DNA of 10,635 bases from CAZVWW01 sp964631265 (GCA_964631265.1 CAZVWW010000080.1:1-10635); one strand, 5' to 3'; positions 1 to 7,698 are shown, counted from the first letter of the stretch. A program made the numbers and translations. The notes: generated from the sequence alone by a model not told the origin.

Positions 1-2334
1 CGTTTTTTAGTGCTGATCATCGCCATTCTCGCTGTTTTTATCAGTATCAATTATTTTCAGACGAAAGCTCAAATTACTGAGAAGAACACGGAAATCGAAA
101 AAAACATAGAGAACAGCATTATCAACAACATCGAAACGGTCTCTTCGGGTTACCAGATGCTCGGCATGGTTTTTGATGAAGACCTGAAGAAGCTGTTGAT
201 GACAATGAAGGAACAATATGAAAAGAATCAATCGATAGAGGCCATCGACTTTCAGCAGATCATGGAGACAACAGAATACAATGTCGATCTCTATATCATC
301 ACTTCCGAAGGAATTATCGTCGATACGACTTATGAAAAGGATATGGGGCTGGATCTCAGCCAGTATGCCGGCTTCTTTGAAAATCTCAAGAGACGGCTTC
401 AAGAGAATGATTTTGTCTCCGACGCCCTTACCCCGGAAACGCAAACCGGCAGGCTGAGAAAATTTGCCTATCTACAATCGAATGATGGCCGCTATATTTT
501 TGAAGCCGGACTGAACTCTGAAACATTCAAACCTTATATCGACAAACTCAACTATTTCAGCTTATCAGAAAAACTAAGTGATACCTCCCGGTATGTTCAA
601 AACATCAGAATATTAAGGGCCAGCAATATCCTGGAGAATATCAGGGTTTTAAACAATCCTGAAGCGGAGATCTCACAGGAAACAAAAAAAATCGTTCGCG
701 ATCTCTATTTGGAAGACGAAAAATCCAGAACTTACGAAACAGACACCTGCAAGAAACAATACATCCTGCTCGGTCTTAAAACCGACGCAGTCCCAACGGA
801 TTTGAGCAAGGTAGTGGAAATATGCTATGACACAGGAATTTTAGAAAAGAACCTGGCGAATGGCCTGAGGATGTATATGACGTTTGGGCTTTTTACGGTG
901 TTGATCAGTGCCTTTCTCGTTTTTTACACTTCAAAAAAGATTACCGCCCCCATTTCGACATTGTCCAACAACCTGAATAAGATCGCCGGAGGCCAATTGA
1001 ATCATCCGGTCGACAAAGGCATCAAAAACAAAAGTGTTTTTGAGCTCAACAAACTCACCAACGGCATCAATCGCATGGCAAGCTCGCTCAAAGAAAAGAT
1101 TGATACCCTGCATACTCAAAACGAAGAACTGGAATCGAATTATGAAGAGATAGAGGCCATGAACATGGAACTGCTTGACCGTGAAGAACAGGCACAGGCC
1201 GCCAACAAAGCCAAATCTGAATTTCTCGCCAACATGAGCCACGAGTTGCGTACCCCGCTGAATGGAATTATTGGTTTCTCCCAGCTGATTAATGACACAT
1301 CTTTAAAAGAGGAACAAAGAGAGTACATCGAGAGTGTGCTCTACTCAAGCCAAAAACTTCTTCAACTGATCAACGATATTCTTGATTTTTCAAAGATAGA
1401 GGCCGGCAGGCTGACATTAGAAGAGGAGCCTACCAACATTACACACCTGGTTGAAAATGCCTATAAAATGATAAAGCCATCGGCTGACCAGAAAAAGTTA
1501 GACGTGATTCTGAAAATCGATGATACGCTTCCAGCTGATGTCAAAACGGATCCCTTAAGGTTGAACCAGGTCCTCATCAATCTCCTGAGTAATGCTGTCA
1601 AATTCACGGAAAAGGGACGAGTTGAACTCTCCCTCAAAACGCAAAGACTTACTGAACAAACCGTCGTGGTGGAATTCAACGTCACCGACACCGGCATCGG
1701 TATTTCTTCTGAGCAAATTGATCGGATCATTGACAAGTTCACCCAGGGAGATTCATCCATCACAAGAAAATACGGTGGAACAGGCCTTGGCCTTTCCATA
1801 TCCAATGCCCTGTTAAATATGATGAGCTCCAAACTTGAAATTCAAAGCACCCCGGGAAAGGGGAGTACATTCAGCTTTGTATTATCGTTTGAAAGAGTCG
1901 AAGAAGGGAAGAAAGACGAGAAAAAGACCGGGAAGTCCACGAGGTTGTCAAAGACGAACAAGACGCACTTGAATAAGATCCTGATCGTTGAAGATGATCC
2001 CATTAATCTTAAACTCACCCAAAAGATTTTTGGCAATCATTTTACTGAAACAACTCTCATAACCGCAAATGACGGACATGAGGCAATCAAACTCTATAAA
2101 TCCGAGAAACCGGATCTCATTCTGATGGACATTCAACTCTCCGGTATGGACGGGATCAAAGCCACAGAAGAAATCAGAAAGATACCGAATGAGGGGAAAA
2201 AGACAATCATCATCGGCCTTTCGGCCAACGTTCAAAACAAGACGATTAAAAACGCCCTTGCGAAAGGAATGGATGCCTATATCAAAAAACCTTTCGAGCC
2301 CGACGCATTACTGGAAAAAATGAATGAACTGTGA
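1..2334 (+). CDS. Hybrid sensor histidine kinase with C-terminal receiver domain (5' end outside window)
   Basis: Membrane sensor kinase that autophosphorylates on His and passes phosphate to its own receiver Asp. The frame is open to the left edge and a hydrophobic helix is already under way there, so the true start is probably upstream; a GTG at 10 is the first in-window start and numbering uses it. Order: TM1 (about 1-15), extracytoplasmic Cache-like sensor (about 16-285, with the DLYIITSEGIIVDTTY stretch), TM2 (about 288-307), HAMP (to about 362), coiled coil (365-398), HisKA with SHELRTP phosphoacceptor His411, and HATPase_c with N box (N528), DTGIGIS (D560) and GGTGLGL (589-594). A charged linker leads to a receiver with acidic pocket E661/D662/D663, phosphoacceptor D707 and K760. 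All catalytic residues are intact. There is no DNA-binding output, so the phosphate probably goes to an Hpt or regulator encoded elsewhere. The ligand is unknown. Confidence 0.93.
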   Translation, partial: RFLVLIIAILAVFISINYFQTKAQITEKNTEIEKNIENSIINNIETVSSGYQMLGMVFDEDLKKLLMTMKEQYEKNQSIEAIDFQQIMETTEYNVDLYIITSEGIIVDTTYEKDMGLDLSQYAGFFENLKRRLQENDFVSDALTPETQTGRLRKFAYLQSNDGRYIFEAGLNSETFKPYIDKLNYFSLSEKLSDTSRYVQNIRILRASNILENIRVLNNPEAEISQETKKIVRDLYLEDEKSRTYETDTCKKQYILLGLKTDAVPTDLSKVVEICYDTGILEKNLANGLRMYMTFGLFTVLISAFLVFYTSKKITAPISTLSNNLNKIAGGQLNHPVDKGIKNKSVFELNKLTNGINRMASSLKEKIDTLHTQNEELESNYEEIEAMNMELLDREEQAQAANKAKSEFLANMSHELRTPLNGIIGFSQLINDTSLKEEQREYIESVLYSSQKLLQLINDILDFSKIEAGRLTLEEEPTNITHLVENAYKMIKPSADQKKLDVILKIDDTLPADVKTDPLRLNQVLINLLSNAVKFTEKGRVELSLKTQRLTEQTVVVEFNVTDTGIGISSEQIDRIIDKFTQGDSSITRKYGGTGLGLSISNALLNMMSSKLEIQSTPGKGSTFSFVLSFERVEEGKKDEKKTGKSTRLSKTNKTHLNKILIVEDDPINLKLTQKIFGNHFTETTLITANDGHEAIKLYKSEKPDLILMDIQLSGMDGIKATEEIRKIPNEGKKTIIIGLSANVQNKTIKNALAKGMDAYIKKPFEPDALLEKMNEL

Positions 2335-2361
2335 ATTCTCAAATTGTACTGAAAGTGGCAA

Positions 2362-2378
2362 CGATATGTACAATATCG
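2362..2378. other. Small AT-rich hairpin between converging genes
   Basis: CGATAT and ATATCG form a perfect 6-bp stem around a 5-nt loop in the 109-bp gap between the converging kinase and ATPase genes. Neither side is followed by a T-tract, so it is at best a weak terminator. I see no better terminator in this gap. Confidence 0.25.
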
Positions 2379-2443
2379 AATCAATAACGCTGTGTTTCCT
2401 TTCTTAAAAGAGAGTGCGGGAAGAGATTCAGTCTTTTGAATTC

Positions 2444-4144
2444 TTATTGTTCTTTCTGATGGCGAATAACGAGCACGCCGTTTTCTTTTAGCCTTTCTTT
2501 CGTTCCTTTGGTGTAACCTGTTTCTGAGTAGGCCATACAAATGCTCTTCGGTTCCGCTTCTTTAAGCGCCGCTGCAATTTTTATCCATCTGTCGGCGTCC
2601 TGCTTGCCGTATTTTCCCTTCTTGTTTTTAATGTCGATGTAGAGGGTTGTGTTTTTTGGACTTTTTGCCGATATGACGACGTCGATCTCATAGGTTTTGA
2701 GGCCTATCTTTTTGAAGTCCCGCTCTTTTATTTGGTCCGGGTGGATGGCGATGTTTTCTCCATTCTCGGTGATTTCGCTGAGTTTGAAGGGCTTTTTCAG
2801 TCGCTCTTTGATTAAAAATTCCTGGAATTTCCCTTTGATGTAGTTGTCTTTTCCCAGCGCCCTTTTGATTTCTTTTTTGATGTCGGGGATAAAGTGGTCG
2901 ATTTCCTCTTGATATATATTTCTAAAGACCAGTTCATAGGTCTTATCCTCGGTTATCTTATAATTAAAATGGCTTCTGCCGTGGGAGATCAGGTCTCCGC
3001 CAATTAATGCCTCCAACTTCTCTTCCAGTTCTTCATCGGTGTAGGGCAGGTTCAGGTCTTCTTTGATTTGGTCTCTTGTTCTTTCACGGCCCTGGTTGAA
3101 CAGGTAGAGCATGATGCGTTTGGAGTTGATTTTGTTGACCGAACGGAAGGTTTTGAGCATGTATTCCATCCAGGTCCAGTAGATCTCCCCCCCGTCATCA
3201 ATCTCCCGCTCATAGACTTCCACGATATTCTCGTCCATTGTGTAGTCTTTTTTGTCGTTGTAGCGGCTTAAGAAGAGGGCTTTGATGTACAACGGATCAC
3301 CCTTGGTCAGTCGCCAGATCTTCTCTTTGGCCTTTTCATCGATTGCGGTTTCTGAATAATAAGCATATTTTTCCATAGCCATCTTTGCCTCTTCTTCGGG
3401 AAGGTTGCTGAGATTGTAGATTTGAAATCTTCCCGTAAGGGAGCTGACAATTCTAAGGAGCCAGTGGACTTCACTCCCCGAGACAATAACAGGGGCTTCT
3501 CTCATCTCTGCCACCTGCATGTAGGTTCCGCTCATTTTGTCGATTACTTTGCCATGCTGATCGTAAATGAATCCGTTGATGTTTTGGAATTCGTCGATGA
3601 TTTGGACGATTTTTATTTTTTCGATTCTTGCAACAGAAGCTGGTATTCTGCTTGCCAGTTGCCACATTTTCCCCCAGTTTCCTTCTTTTTTATTTTGAAT
3701 TATGGCTTCGTAAGTATCCTTTATATAGTCATCTTTCAGCTTTTTTTCAAGTTGAAAGAGCTCTAATTCAGCTGTTAAGAATTCCGGTTCTTGTCTTGTA
3801 TATGACAGATAACACTTTAGGAATTTTGTATAAAAGTCCAAGGCGAAAGCTCCGAGTTGAGTGGGGGTGTCTTGTATAGAGAAATAAAAGGGAATAACGG
3901 TGGTCTTCGGTTCATCCCTTTCAAGACAAGTGCTCCATAGAATATTAAAGAACCTTTGAAGAAAGGCCGTCTTCCCTTTTTTCCTTCTGGAGATTATCGC
4001 CTGATTCATTGTAAAGTTTTTTTCCAGATATTTATACCAATCCCCAAGAAAAAAGTCGAATTCTTTTTTTCTACCGACAAATAGATCGGTGTTTCCGATT
4101 ATTTCAGGGAGGGCGTATACGATTTTTTCAGGCATCTTGAACAA
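2444..4144 (-). CDS. COG1672-like ATPase with winged helix and C-terminal PD-(D/E)XK nuclease-like domain
   Basis: 566-aa soluble STAND/AAA-type ATPase of the archaeal-ATPase kind. Visible in order: FVGRKKEF box (22-29); P-loop SRRKKGKT (52-59), where the usual first Gly is Ser52 but Lys58 and Thr59 are kept; Walker B VQIIDEF (D184/E185); sensor-1-like VSGS (221-224); GDPLYIKAL (282-290), the sensor-2 region; a winged helix (about 335-410); and a C-terminal domain where EID (486-488), DIK (504-506) and Gln515 fit a PD-(D/E)XK active site. The start is TTG at 4144: AGGTGA lies 6 nt upstream, while the in-frame ATG at 4135 would be 15 nt from it. It is a single-gene unit, divergent from the toroid-protein gene and converging on the kinase. 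Family members are widespread and mostly uncharacterised; a role in DNA processing or defence is inference from the nuclease-like end. Confidence 0.85.
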   Translation of the reverse strand: MFKMPEKIVYALPEIIGNTDLFVGRKKEFDFFLGDWYKYLEKNFTMNQAIISRRKKGKTAFLQRFFNILWSTCLERDEPKTTVIPFYFSIQDTPTQLGAFALDFYTKFLKCYLSYTRQEPEFLTAELELFQLEKKLKDDYIKDTYEAIIQNKKEGNWGKMWQLASRIPASVARIEKIKIVQIIDEFQNINGFIYDQHGKVIDKMSGTYMQVAEMREAPVIVSGSEVHWLLRIVSSLTGRFQIYNLSNLPEEEAKMAMEKYAYYSETAIDEKAKEKIWRLTKGDPLYIKALFLSRYNDKKDYTMDENIVEVYEREIDDGGEIYWTWMEYMLKTFRSVNKINSKRIMLYLFNQGRERTRDQIKEDLNLPYTDEELEEKLEALIGGDLISHGRSHFNYKITEDKTYELVFRNIYQEEIDHFIPDIKKEIKRALGKDNYIKGKFQEFLIKERLKKPFKLSEITENGENIAIHPDQIKERDFKKIGLKTYEIDVVISAKSPKNTTLYIDIKNKKGKYGKQDADRWIKIAAALKEAEPKSICMAYSETGYTKGTKERLKENGVLVIRHQKEQ

Positions 4145-4171
4145 TGTGGATCACCTCTTCTTTAAAAGGGC

Positions 4172-4181
4172 AACTGCAGTT
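4172..4181. repeat. Perfect 10-bp palindrome in ATPase gene leader
   Basis: AACTGCAGTT is a perfect palindrome about 10-20 nt downstream of the predicted minus-strand transcription start of the ATPase gene and upstream of its ribosome binding site. It could be a small operator or a chance dyad. Confidence 0.25.
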
Positions 4182-4197
4182 AGATTACCTCATGTCC

Positions 4198-4206
4198 ATT
4201 ATATCA
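4198..4206 (-). promoter_or_regulatory. Extended -10 promoter of the ATPase gene
   Basis: Read on the minus strand, TGATATAAT is a consensus -10 box preceded by the TG extension, 54 nt upstream of the TTG start at 4144. No good -35 hexamer is present 16-18 nt upstream, which extended -10 promoters tolerate. Confidence 0.5.
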
Positions 4207-4239
4207 TGGTTAGATGAACGTTTAGCCGATAGCTTTTTT

Positions 4240-4248
4240 TGGTATAAT
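4240..4248 (+). promoter_or_regulatory. Extended -10 promoter of the toroid-fold gene
   Basis: TGGTATAAT is a consensus -10 with TG extension, 76 nt upstream of the ATG at 4325. The -35 region (TTTAGC at 4221-4226, 16-bp spacer) is poor. This promoter and the opposite one at 4198-4206 lie back to back about 40 bp apart, so regulation of the two genes may interact. Confidence 0.55.
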
Positions 4249-4324
4249 TGAGTGTCCTCAGCAACGGTTTGAAGAGGTTAAAAAGGGTTTTATAGAAACT
4301 CACTGAACACAAGGGGGAAAGGGC

Positions 4325-5245
4325 ATGAAAAAGATCACTAAAGAAACACTGGAAGCCGCCGGAAGGTTTCTTTTTAACGTTGGAAGGGAGTTGGAAAGGG
4401 AAATCTTTATTCACACTTTTGAGAAACAGAATGAGGAGAACATCCTCAAAGCCTTGCTGAAATATCAAAACAAAGACGGCGGGTTTGGCAACGGAATGGA
4501 ACCGGATTTCAGGCTGCCGGATTCCTCTGCGACCGCTACTTCCATCGGTTTACGCATTCTATCAGAATACATCCCGGCGGAAATGGCTGAGACGGTTTTG
4601 AAGAAGGCATCGGCCTATTTGCAGAAATCGTTTTTTGAGAGCGAAAAAAGATGGCGCGCAGTCCCGAAAACCGTCAACGATTATCCCCACGCTCCCTGGT
4701 GGGAATTTAAGGGGGATATCGGCATGACGGTGATCGATTATTCCTGGGGCAATCCGACCGCTGAAATCGTTGCCTATCTGCTTGAATTCAAGGACTATTT
4801 TGAGGCATTAAACCCGAAGGCGCTCAACGATATTGCCATTGAGAAGATCGAAGCAAAAGAGGAATTCAAATCCGAGCATGAGATTTATTGTTATATCCCG
4901 CTGTATAAAAAACAAACCGATGAACAAAAGAAAAAACGGCTGGAAGAAAAGATCACACGGGCGGTTCAACAATTGCTGGTTACAGACAGGGAAAAATGGG
5001 GCGAATATGTTCCGAAACCCCTTGATTTTGTTACGGAGAATAACCAATCAACATTCGGCATCTCCGACGAACTCATCAACACCCATCTGGATGTCCTCGT
5101 GGATGAGATGGAGACGAATCAACACATAGAACCCACCTGGACGTGGGGGCAATATGAAGAAGCCTGGCAAAAATCGAAGCAGGACTGGGCCGCTATTCTC
5201 ACGCTTAAAGCCTTACACCTGTTAAAGGCATTTGGCAGGATTTGA
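4325..5245 (+). CDS. Prenyltransferase/squalene-cyclase-like alpha-toroid protein, function unknown
   Basis: 306-aa soluble protein with no signal peptide or membrane helix. The start ATG is well supported by AAGGGGG about 10 nt upstream. The clearest clue is YQNKDGGFG (47-55), a QW-type motif (QxxDGGF/WG) seen in alpha/alpha-toroid proteins such as squalene-hopene cyclase and protein prenyltransferase beta subunits. Conserved-looking aromatic or proline patches are NDYPHAPWW (118-126), TWTWGQYEEAW (271-281) and QDWAAILTLKALHLL (286-300). At about 300 aa it is roughly half a hopene cyclase, and I see no DxDD catalytic motif, so triterpene cyclase activity is unlikely. It is a single-gene unit with its own promoter and a downstream terminator. 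Similar proteins are annotated as hypothetical in Bacillota; substrate binding by a toroid fold is inference. Confidence 0.8.
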   Translation: MKKITKETLEAAGRFLFNVGRELEREIFIHTFEKQNEENILKALLKYQNKDGGFGNGMEPDFRLPDSSATATSIGLRILSEYIPAEMAETVLKKASAYLQKSFFESEKRWRAVPKTVNDYPHAPWWEFKGDIGMTVIDYSWGNPTAEIVAYLLEFKDYFEALNPKALNDIAIEKIEAKEEFKSEHEIYCYIPLYKKQTDEQKKKRLEEKITRAVQQLLVTDREKWGEYVPKPLDFVTENNQSTFGISDELINTHLDVLVDEMETNQHIEPTWTWGQYEEAWQKSKQDWAAILTLKALHLLKAFGRI

Positions 5246-5356
5246 AGGCATTTTTCTTATGCAGAGGTGTTTGAAATTGAAACGATATGCATACAACCAT
5301 AAAAGAGATACTGCAAGGATTAAAGATTAAAAGAAAGTTAATATTATAATAAAATA

Positions 5357-5383
5357 AGGAGCCTCTTGGGCTCCTCTTCTTTT
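5357..5383. terminator. Bidirectional Rho-independent terminator
   Basis: AGGAGCC (5357-5363) pairs perfectly with GGCTCCT (5369-5375) over a 5-nt loop. On the plus strand it is followed by CTTCTTTT, ending the toroid-protein transcript. On the minus strand it is followed by TATTTTATTATAAT, ending the tetR-sdaAB-sdaAA transcript about 75 nt after the sdaAA stop. Confidence 0.8.
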
Positions 5384-5397
5384 GACTTTCATTTTAC

Positions 5398-5426
5398 ATT
5401 ATACCATGAAACAGGTGGCTTGTCAA
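5398..5426 (-). promoter_or_regulatory. Full-consensus sigma-A promoter without an evident gene
   Basis: On the minus strand TTGACA (5426-5421), a 17-bp spacer and TATAAT (5403-5398) match the consensus at every position, and the spacer ends in TGG, giving an extended -10 as well. The predicted start near 5391 lies only about 16 nt before the terminator stem, so the transcript would be roughly 45 nt. No ribosome binding site with a reading frame fits; the ATG at 5392 would be leaderless. Confidence 0.6.
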
Positions 5427-5449
5427 GAGGGGCTTAATAGTATTATCCC

Positions 5450-6325
5450 TTAACCATCTTCAAAAATCCTCTTTTGGATCTTCTTTCCGGTCTCCGTAGC
5501 CGCTATGCCTCCAAGCGCCGTTTCGCGGAACTCCACCGGCAAGGCTTTGCCTACCCTGTACATCGCCCCCACCACCTCATCAAAGGGGATAACGCTTTCA
5601 ACACCGGCCAGAGCCATATCTGCGCAGGTCAATGCATTGATAACGCCTGAAGCATTTCTCAACGCACAGGGGGATTCAACCAAACCGGCGATGGGATCGC
5701 AGATCAGCCCCATAACCGCCTTCAGAGCAAGAGCCGCGGCATGAAGTGATTGTTTTGGCGATCCGCCTGACAACTCCACAACGGCCGCAGCCGCCATCGA
5801 AGCGGCAGAGCCGCATTCCGCCTGGCAACCGCCTTCGGCTCCGGACAATGTGGCTTCCTGGGCAATGATCTTCCCGATTCCCGAGGCGGTCAACAAAGCA
5901 TGGACAATCTGATCTTCATTGGAACCCAGGGTTTGTGAGGCAGATAGAATCGCAGCCGGGATGATCCCGGCTGATCCCGCCGTCGGAGCCGCGCATATTC
6001 TTCCCATGGCGGCGTTCAGCTCAGATGTTGAGAGAGCCATTGCCATCGCTTTGTTAACGGTTTGACCGCATAATGTGTTCTTTGTCCCTGCATAGGCATT
6101 GAGCTTTTTCGCGTCTCCGCCAATGATACCTCCCACTGATTTTATTTTCTGATTCAGACAGTGTTCGGCTGACTCTCTCATGACCCGGTAATGCTTTTTC
6201 ATGCGGTTCATAATCTGTTCTTTGTCCGTTTCACTTTCTTTGGCTTCTTCTTCAATCACGATCTCGGAGATTCTGACGTTCTTTGATTCAGCCAACCTCA
6301 ACAATTCATCCCCGCTGATATACAT
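5450..6325 (-). CDS. sdaAA: L-serine dehydratase, iron-sulfur-dependent, alpha subunit
   Basis: Catalytic subunit of the oxygen-sensitive [4Fe-4S] L-serine ammonia-lyase, which converts L-serine to pyruvate and ammonia in the cytosol. The 291-aa length fits the two-subunit Bacillota type (about 300 aa). Likely cluster-binding Cys residues sit in the family motifs: Cys111 in RICAAPTAGSAG, Cys167 in EGGCQAE and Cys209 in GLICDPIAGLVE. An additional Cys171 follows in QAECGSAASM, at a position where I recall Val in relatives. Cys220 (ESPC) is also present. The ATG overlaps the sdaAB stop (TGATG), with GGGAGGTG 5 nt upstream, so translation is probably coupled and the subunits made in equal amounts. 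It is the last gene of the tetR-sdaAB-sdaAA unit. Confidence 0.96.
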   Translation of the reverse strand: MYISGDELLRLAESKNVRISEIVIEEEAKESETDKEQIMNRMKKHYRVMRESAEHCLNQKIKSVGGIIGGDAKKLNAYAGTKNTLCGQTVNKAMAMALSTSELNAAMGRICAAPTAGSAGIIPAAILSASQTLGSNEDQIVHALLTASGIGKIIAQEATLSGAEGGCQAECGSAASMAAAAVVELSGGSPKQSLHAAALALKAVMGLICDPIAGLVESPCALRNASGVINALTCADMALAGVESVIPFDEVVGAMYRVGKALPVEFRETALGGIAATETGKKIQKRIFEDG

Positions 6326-7008
6326 CAGAACACCTCCCTGGTTGGATTGATCATGCTGACGGAGTCAATATGCTCAATGTGCAACAGTTGTTTTTTGAAA
6401 AAAGCGGGGATGACATCATCTGTTTCGATAACCATTGAAGCTCCGTGCCCTTTGACCTTACGGCTCACTTTCATCTTGGCCACATTCAGGCGATTAATCG
6501 AAAGCAGGTCCGAGACATCCCGGATAACCCCCTTTTGATCCCGGTGAAAGATCAAGAGGGTGGGATAATCCCCTTTGAATTTGATGGAATACCCATTCAC
6601 TTTTGTAATGACGATATTACCGCCCCCGATGGATGAGCCCATTACTTCTGTTTGATGTTGATCATCACTATGGTAGAAAACAACCTTCACCGTATTTGGA
6701 TGTTCAAGACCCAGATCCGCCTTGTGGAAGGATATGTCAATATGCTTTTCGCTGGCTATCTTCAAGGATTGGCTCAGTCTGATGTCATGTGGTTCCATCC
6801 CAAGAACACCTGCAACCAACGCCCGGTCGGTGCCATGCCCTTTATAAGTATTCGCGAAAGACCCGTGAAGATAAAAGGCCACTTTATGAAAGTCATCCCC
6901 GGCGATACATCGGGCCACTTTTCCGATGCGTGCAGCCCCGGCTGTGTGAGAGCTTGAAGGCCCAATCATCACCGGGCCGAGGACATCAAAGACACTGTAT
7001 TGTTTCAT
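6325..7008 (-). CDS. sdaAB: L-serine dehydratase, iron-sulfur-dependent, beta subunit
   Basis: Partner subunit of SdaAA in serine deamination to pyruvate. The 227-aa length matches the family (about 220 aa). Residues 1-148 are the serine-dehydratase beta domain with GPSSSHTAG (16-24), GHGTD (57-61), HPNT (103-106) and SSIGGGN (125-131). Residues about 149-222 form a C-terminal ACT domain, which in this enzyme family is linked to regulation or serine binding. The start ATG has GAAGGGGAT just upstream. Only 10 bases separate it from the tetR stop, and its own stop overlaps the sdaAA start by one base, so the three genes read as one transcript. No separate promoter is visible in the short gap. 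Confidence 0.96.
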   Translation of the reverse strand: MKQYSVFDVLGPVMIGPSSSHTAGAARIGKVARCIAGDDFHKVAFYLHGSFANTYKGHGTDRALVAGVLGMEPHDIRLSQSLKIASEKHIDISFHKADLGLEHPNTVKVVFYHSDDQHQTEVMGSSIGGGNIVITKVNGYSIKFKGDYPTLLIFHRDQKGVIRDVSDLLSINRLNVAKMKVSRKVKGHGASMVIETDDVIPAFFKKQLLHIEHIDSVSMINPTREVF

Positions 7009-7018
7009 TTAATCCCCT

Positions 7019-7645
7019 TCATTCCTTTAACGGTTCCAATACCATCTCAAGTAAGCCATTCGTAAAGGCTTCCCGGCTTTTCCCAATGTGACGGGTGTAG
7101 GTTTCCCCGCTAACCGTTAGTTTATCAAAAACAGCTGTGAGGATGAATTTTAGATTCACTGCCAAATCCTCAGCACTGTGCTTTTTTGTAATGCTCCCAT
7201 CTTTCTGTCCCGCTTGAATGATCTCAGCAAGGGATTTTGTCAACTGAGCATCCCTATCGACAAAGTGGTTGATTTTTTGATTATCCGTCAGTTTTCTTAC
7301 TTTGCCGATATCATATATGATCCTGAAATCATTCGGGTGGTTCTTATAATATTGCCGAAACTGTTCAACGAATTTCTCAATTGTTTCATATCCATTCGAG
7401 CTCTGATACGCTTCATTGGCTAGCGCCTCATTCATCTCTGAATAAATGTCCAGCAAAACGGAGAGATAGAGATCCGCCTTGTCTTTGAAATATTGGTATA
7501 AAGTCCTTTTCGTGAACTCTGCCTCTTTGGCAATCCTATTCATTGAAGCATTCTCATATCCCTCTTTGGCAAAGACCTCCCGGGCTGCTTTCATGATGTC
7601 ATTCCTTCTGGCTAACTGCTCTCTCTCTTTCCTGCTCATTGTCAT
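7019..7645 (-). CDS. TetR/AcrR family transcriptional regulator
   Basis: 208-aa repressor-type protein. The N-terminal TetR HTH spans about residues 14-60, with the helix-turn-helix SMNRIAKEAEFTKRTLYQYF (34-53) and the typical FKDKADLY that follows. The remaining roughly 145 residues are helical and divergent, as expected for a ligand-binding and dimerisation domain; the ligand cannot be read. The ATG at 7645 has AAAGGA about 8 nt upstream; a second ATG two codons later is possible. It is the first gene of the operon with sdaAB and sdaAA, and divergent from a membrane protein gene. The tandem palindromes in the shared upstream region are the obvious binding sites, so autoregulation together with control of both directions is likely. 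Why a TetR protein is tied to serine dehydratase is not evident from the sequence. Confidence 0.92.
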   Translation of the reverse strand: MTMSRKEREQLARRNDIMKAAREVFAKEGYENASMNRIAKEAEFTKRTLYQYFKDKADLYLSVLLDIYSEMNEALANEAYQSSNGYETIEKFVEQFRQYYKNHPNDFRIIYDIGKVRKLTDNQKINHFVDRDAQLTKSLAEIIQAGQKDGSITKKHSAEDLAVNLKFILTAVFDKLTVSGETYTRHIGKSREAFTNGLLEMVLEPLKE

Positions 7646-7669
7646 ATAAAAATTCCTTTCGATAAAAGC

Positions 7670-7698
7670 TTGACATTATAATATACTTATGGTATATT
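7670..7698 (+). promoter_or_regulatory. Strong promoter of the four-helix membrane protein gene
   Basis: TTGACA (7670-7675), a 17-bp spacer and TATATT (7693-7698), with TGG before the -10 (extended -10). Transcription should start near 7705, leaving a leader of about 106 nt before the GTG at 7811. The spacer and -10 are overlaid by operator 1 and the start site by operator 2, so bound repressor should block RNA polymerase. Confidence 0.8.
7675..7680 (-). promoter_or_regulatory. Candidate -10 of the tetR-sdaAB-sdaAA operon
   Basis: TATAAT on the minus strand, 30 nt upstream of the tetR ATG, would give a short leader containing the AAAGGA ribosome binding site. The -35 region is only an AT-rich stretch without TTGACA resemblance. 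Operator 1 overlaps the box by two bases and covers the region upstream of it. Confidence 0.4.

Noticed and set aside
2332..2444. Direct repeat TGAATTCT at 2332-2339 and 2437-2444, possible target duplication around a small insertion
   Set aside because: The repeat contains the EcoRI palindrome, the intervening 97 bases have no terminal inverted repeats, and the copies coincide with two intact gene ends; chance is the simpler explanation.
4145..4324. T-box or riboswitch leader before the toroid gene
   Set aside because: The leader is only about 70 nt, with no T-box sequence, no terminator/antiterminator pair and no recognised aptamer pattern.
2351..5300. Similarity between the ACGATATG-containing stretches at 2361 and 5282 as a dispersed repeat
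   Set aside because: Identity is limited to about 8-12 scattered bases in AT-rich DNA.
5287..5349. 20-codon plus-strand frame starting MHTTIKEIL in the gap after the toroid gene
   Set aside because: No ribosome binding site, no promoter, and the frame ends just before the terminator stem; nothing supports translation.
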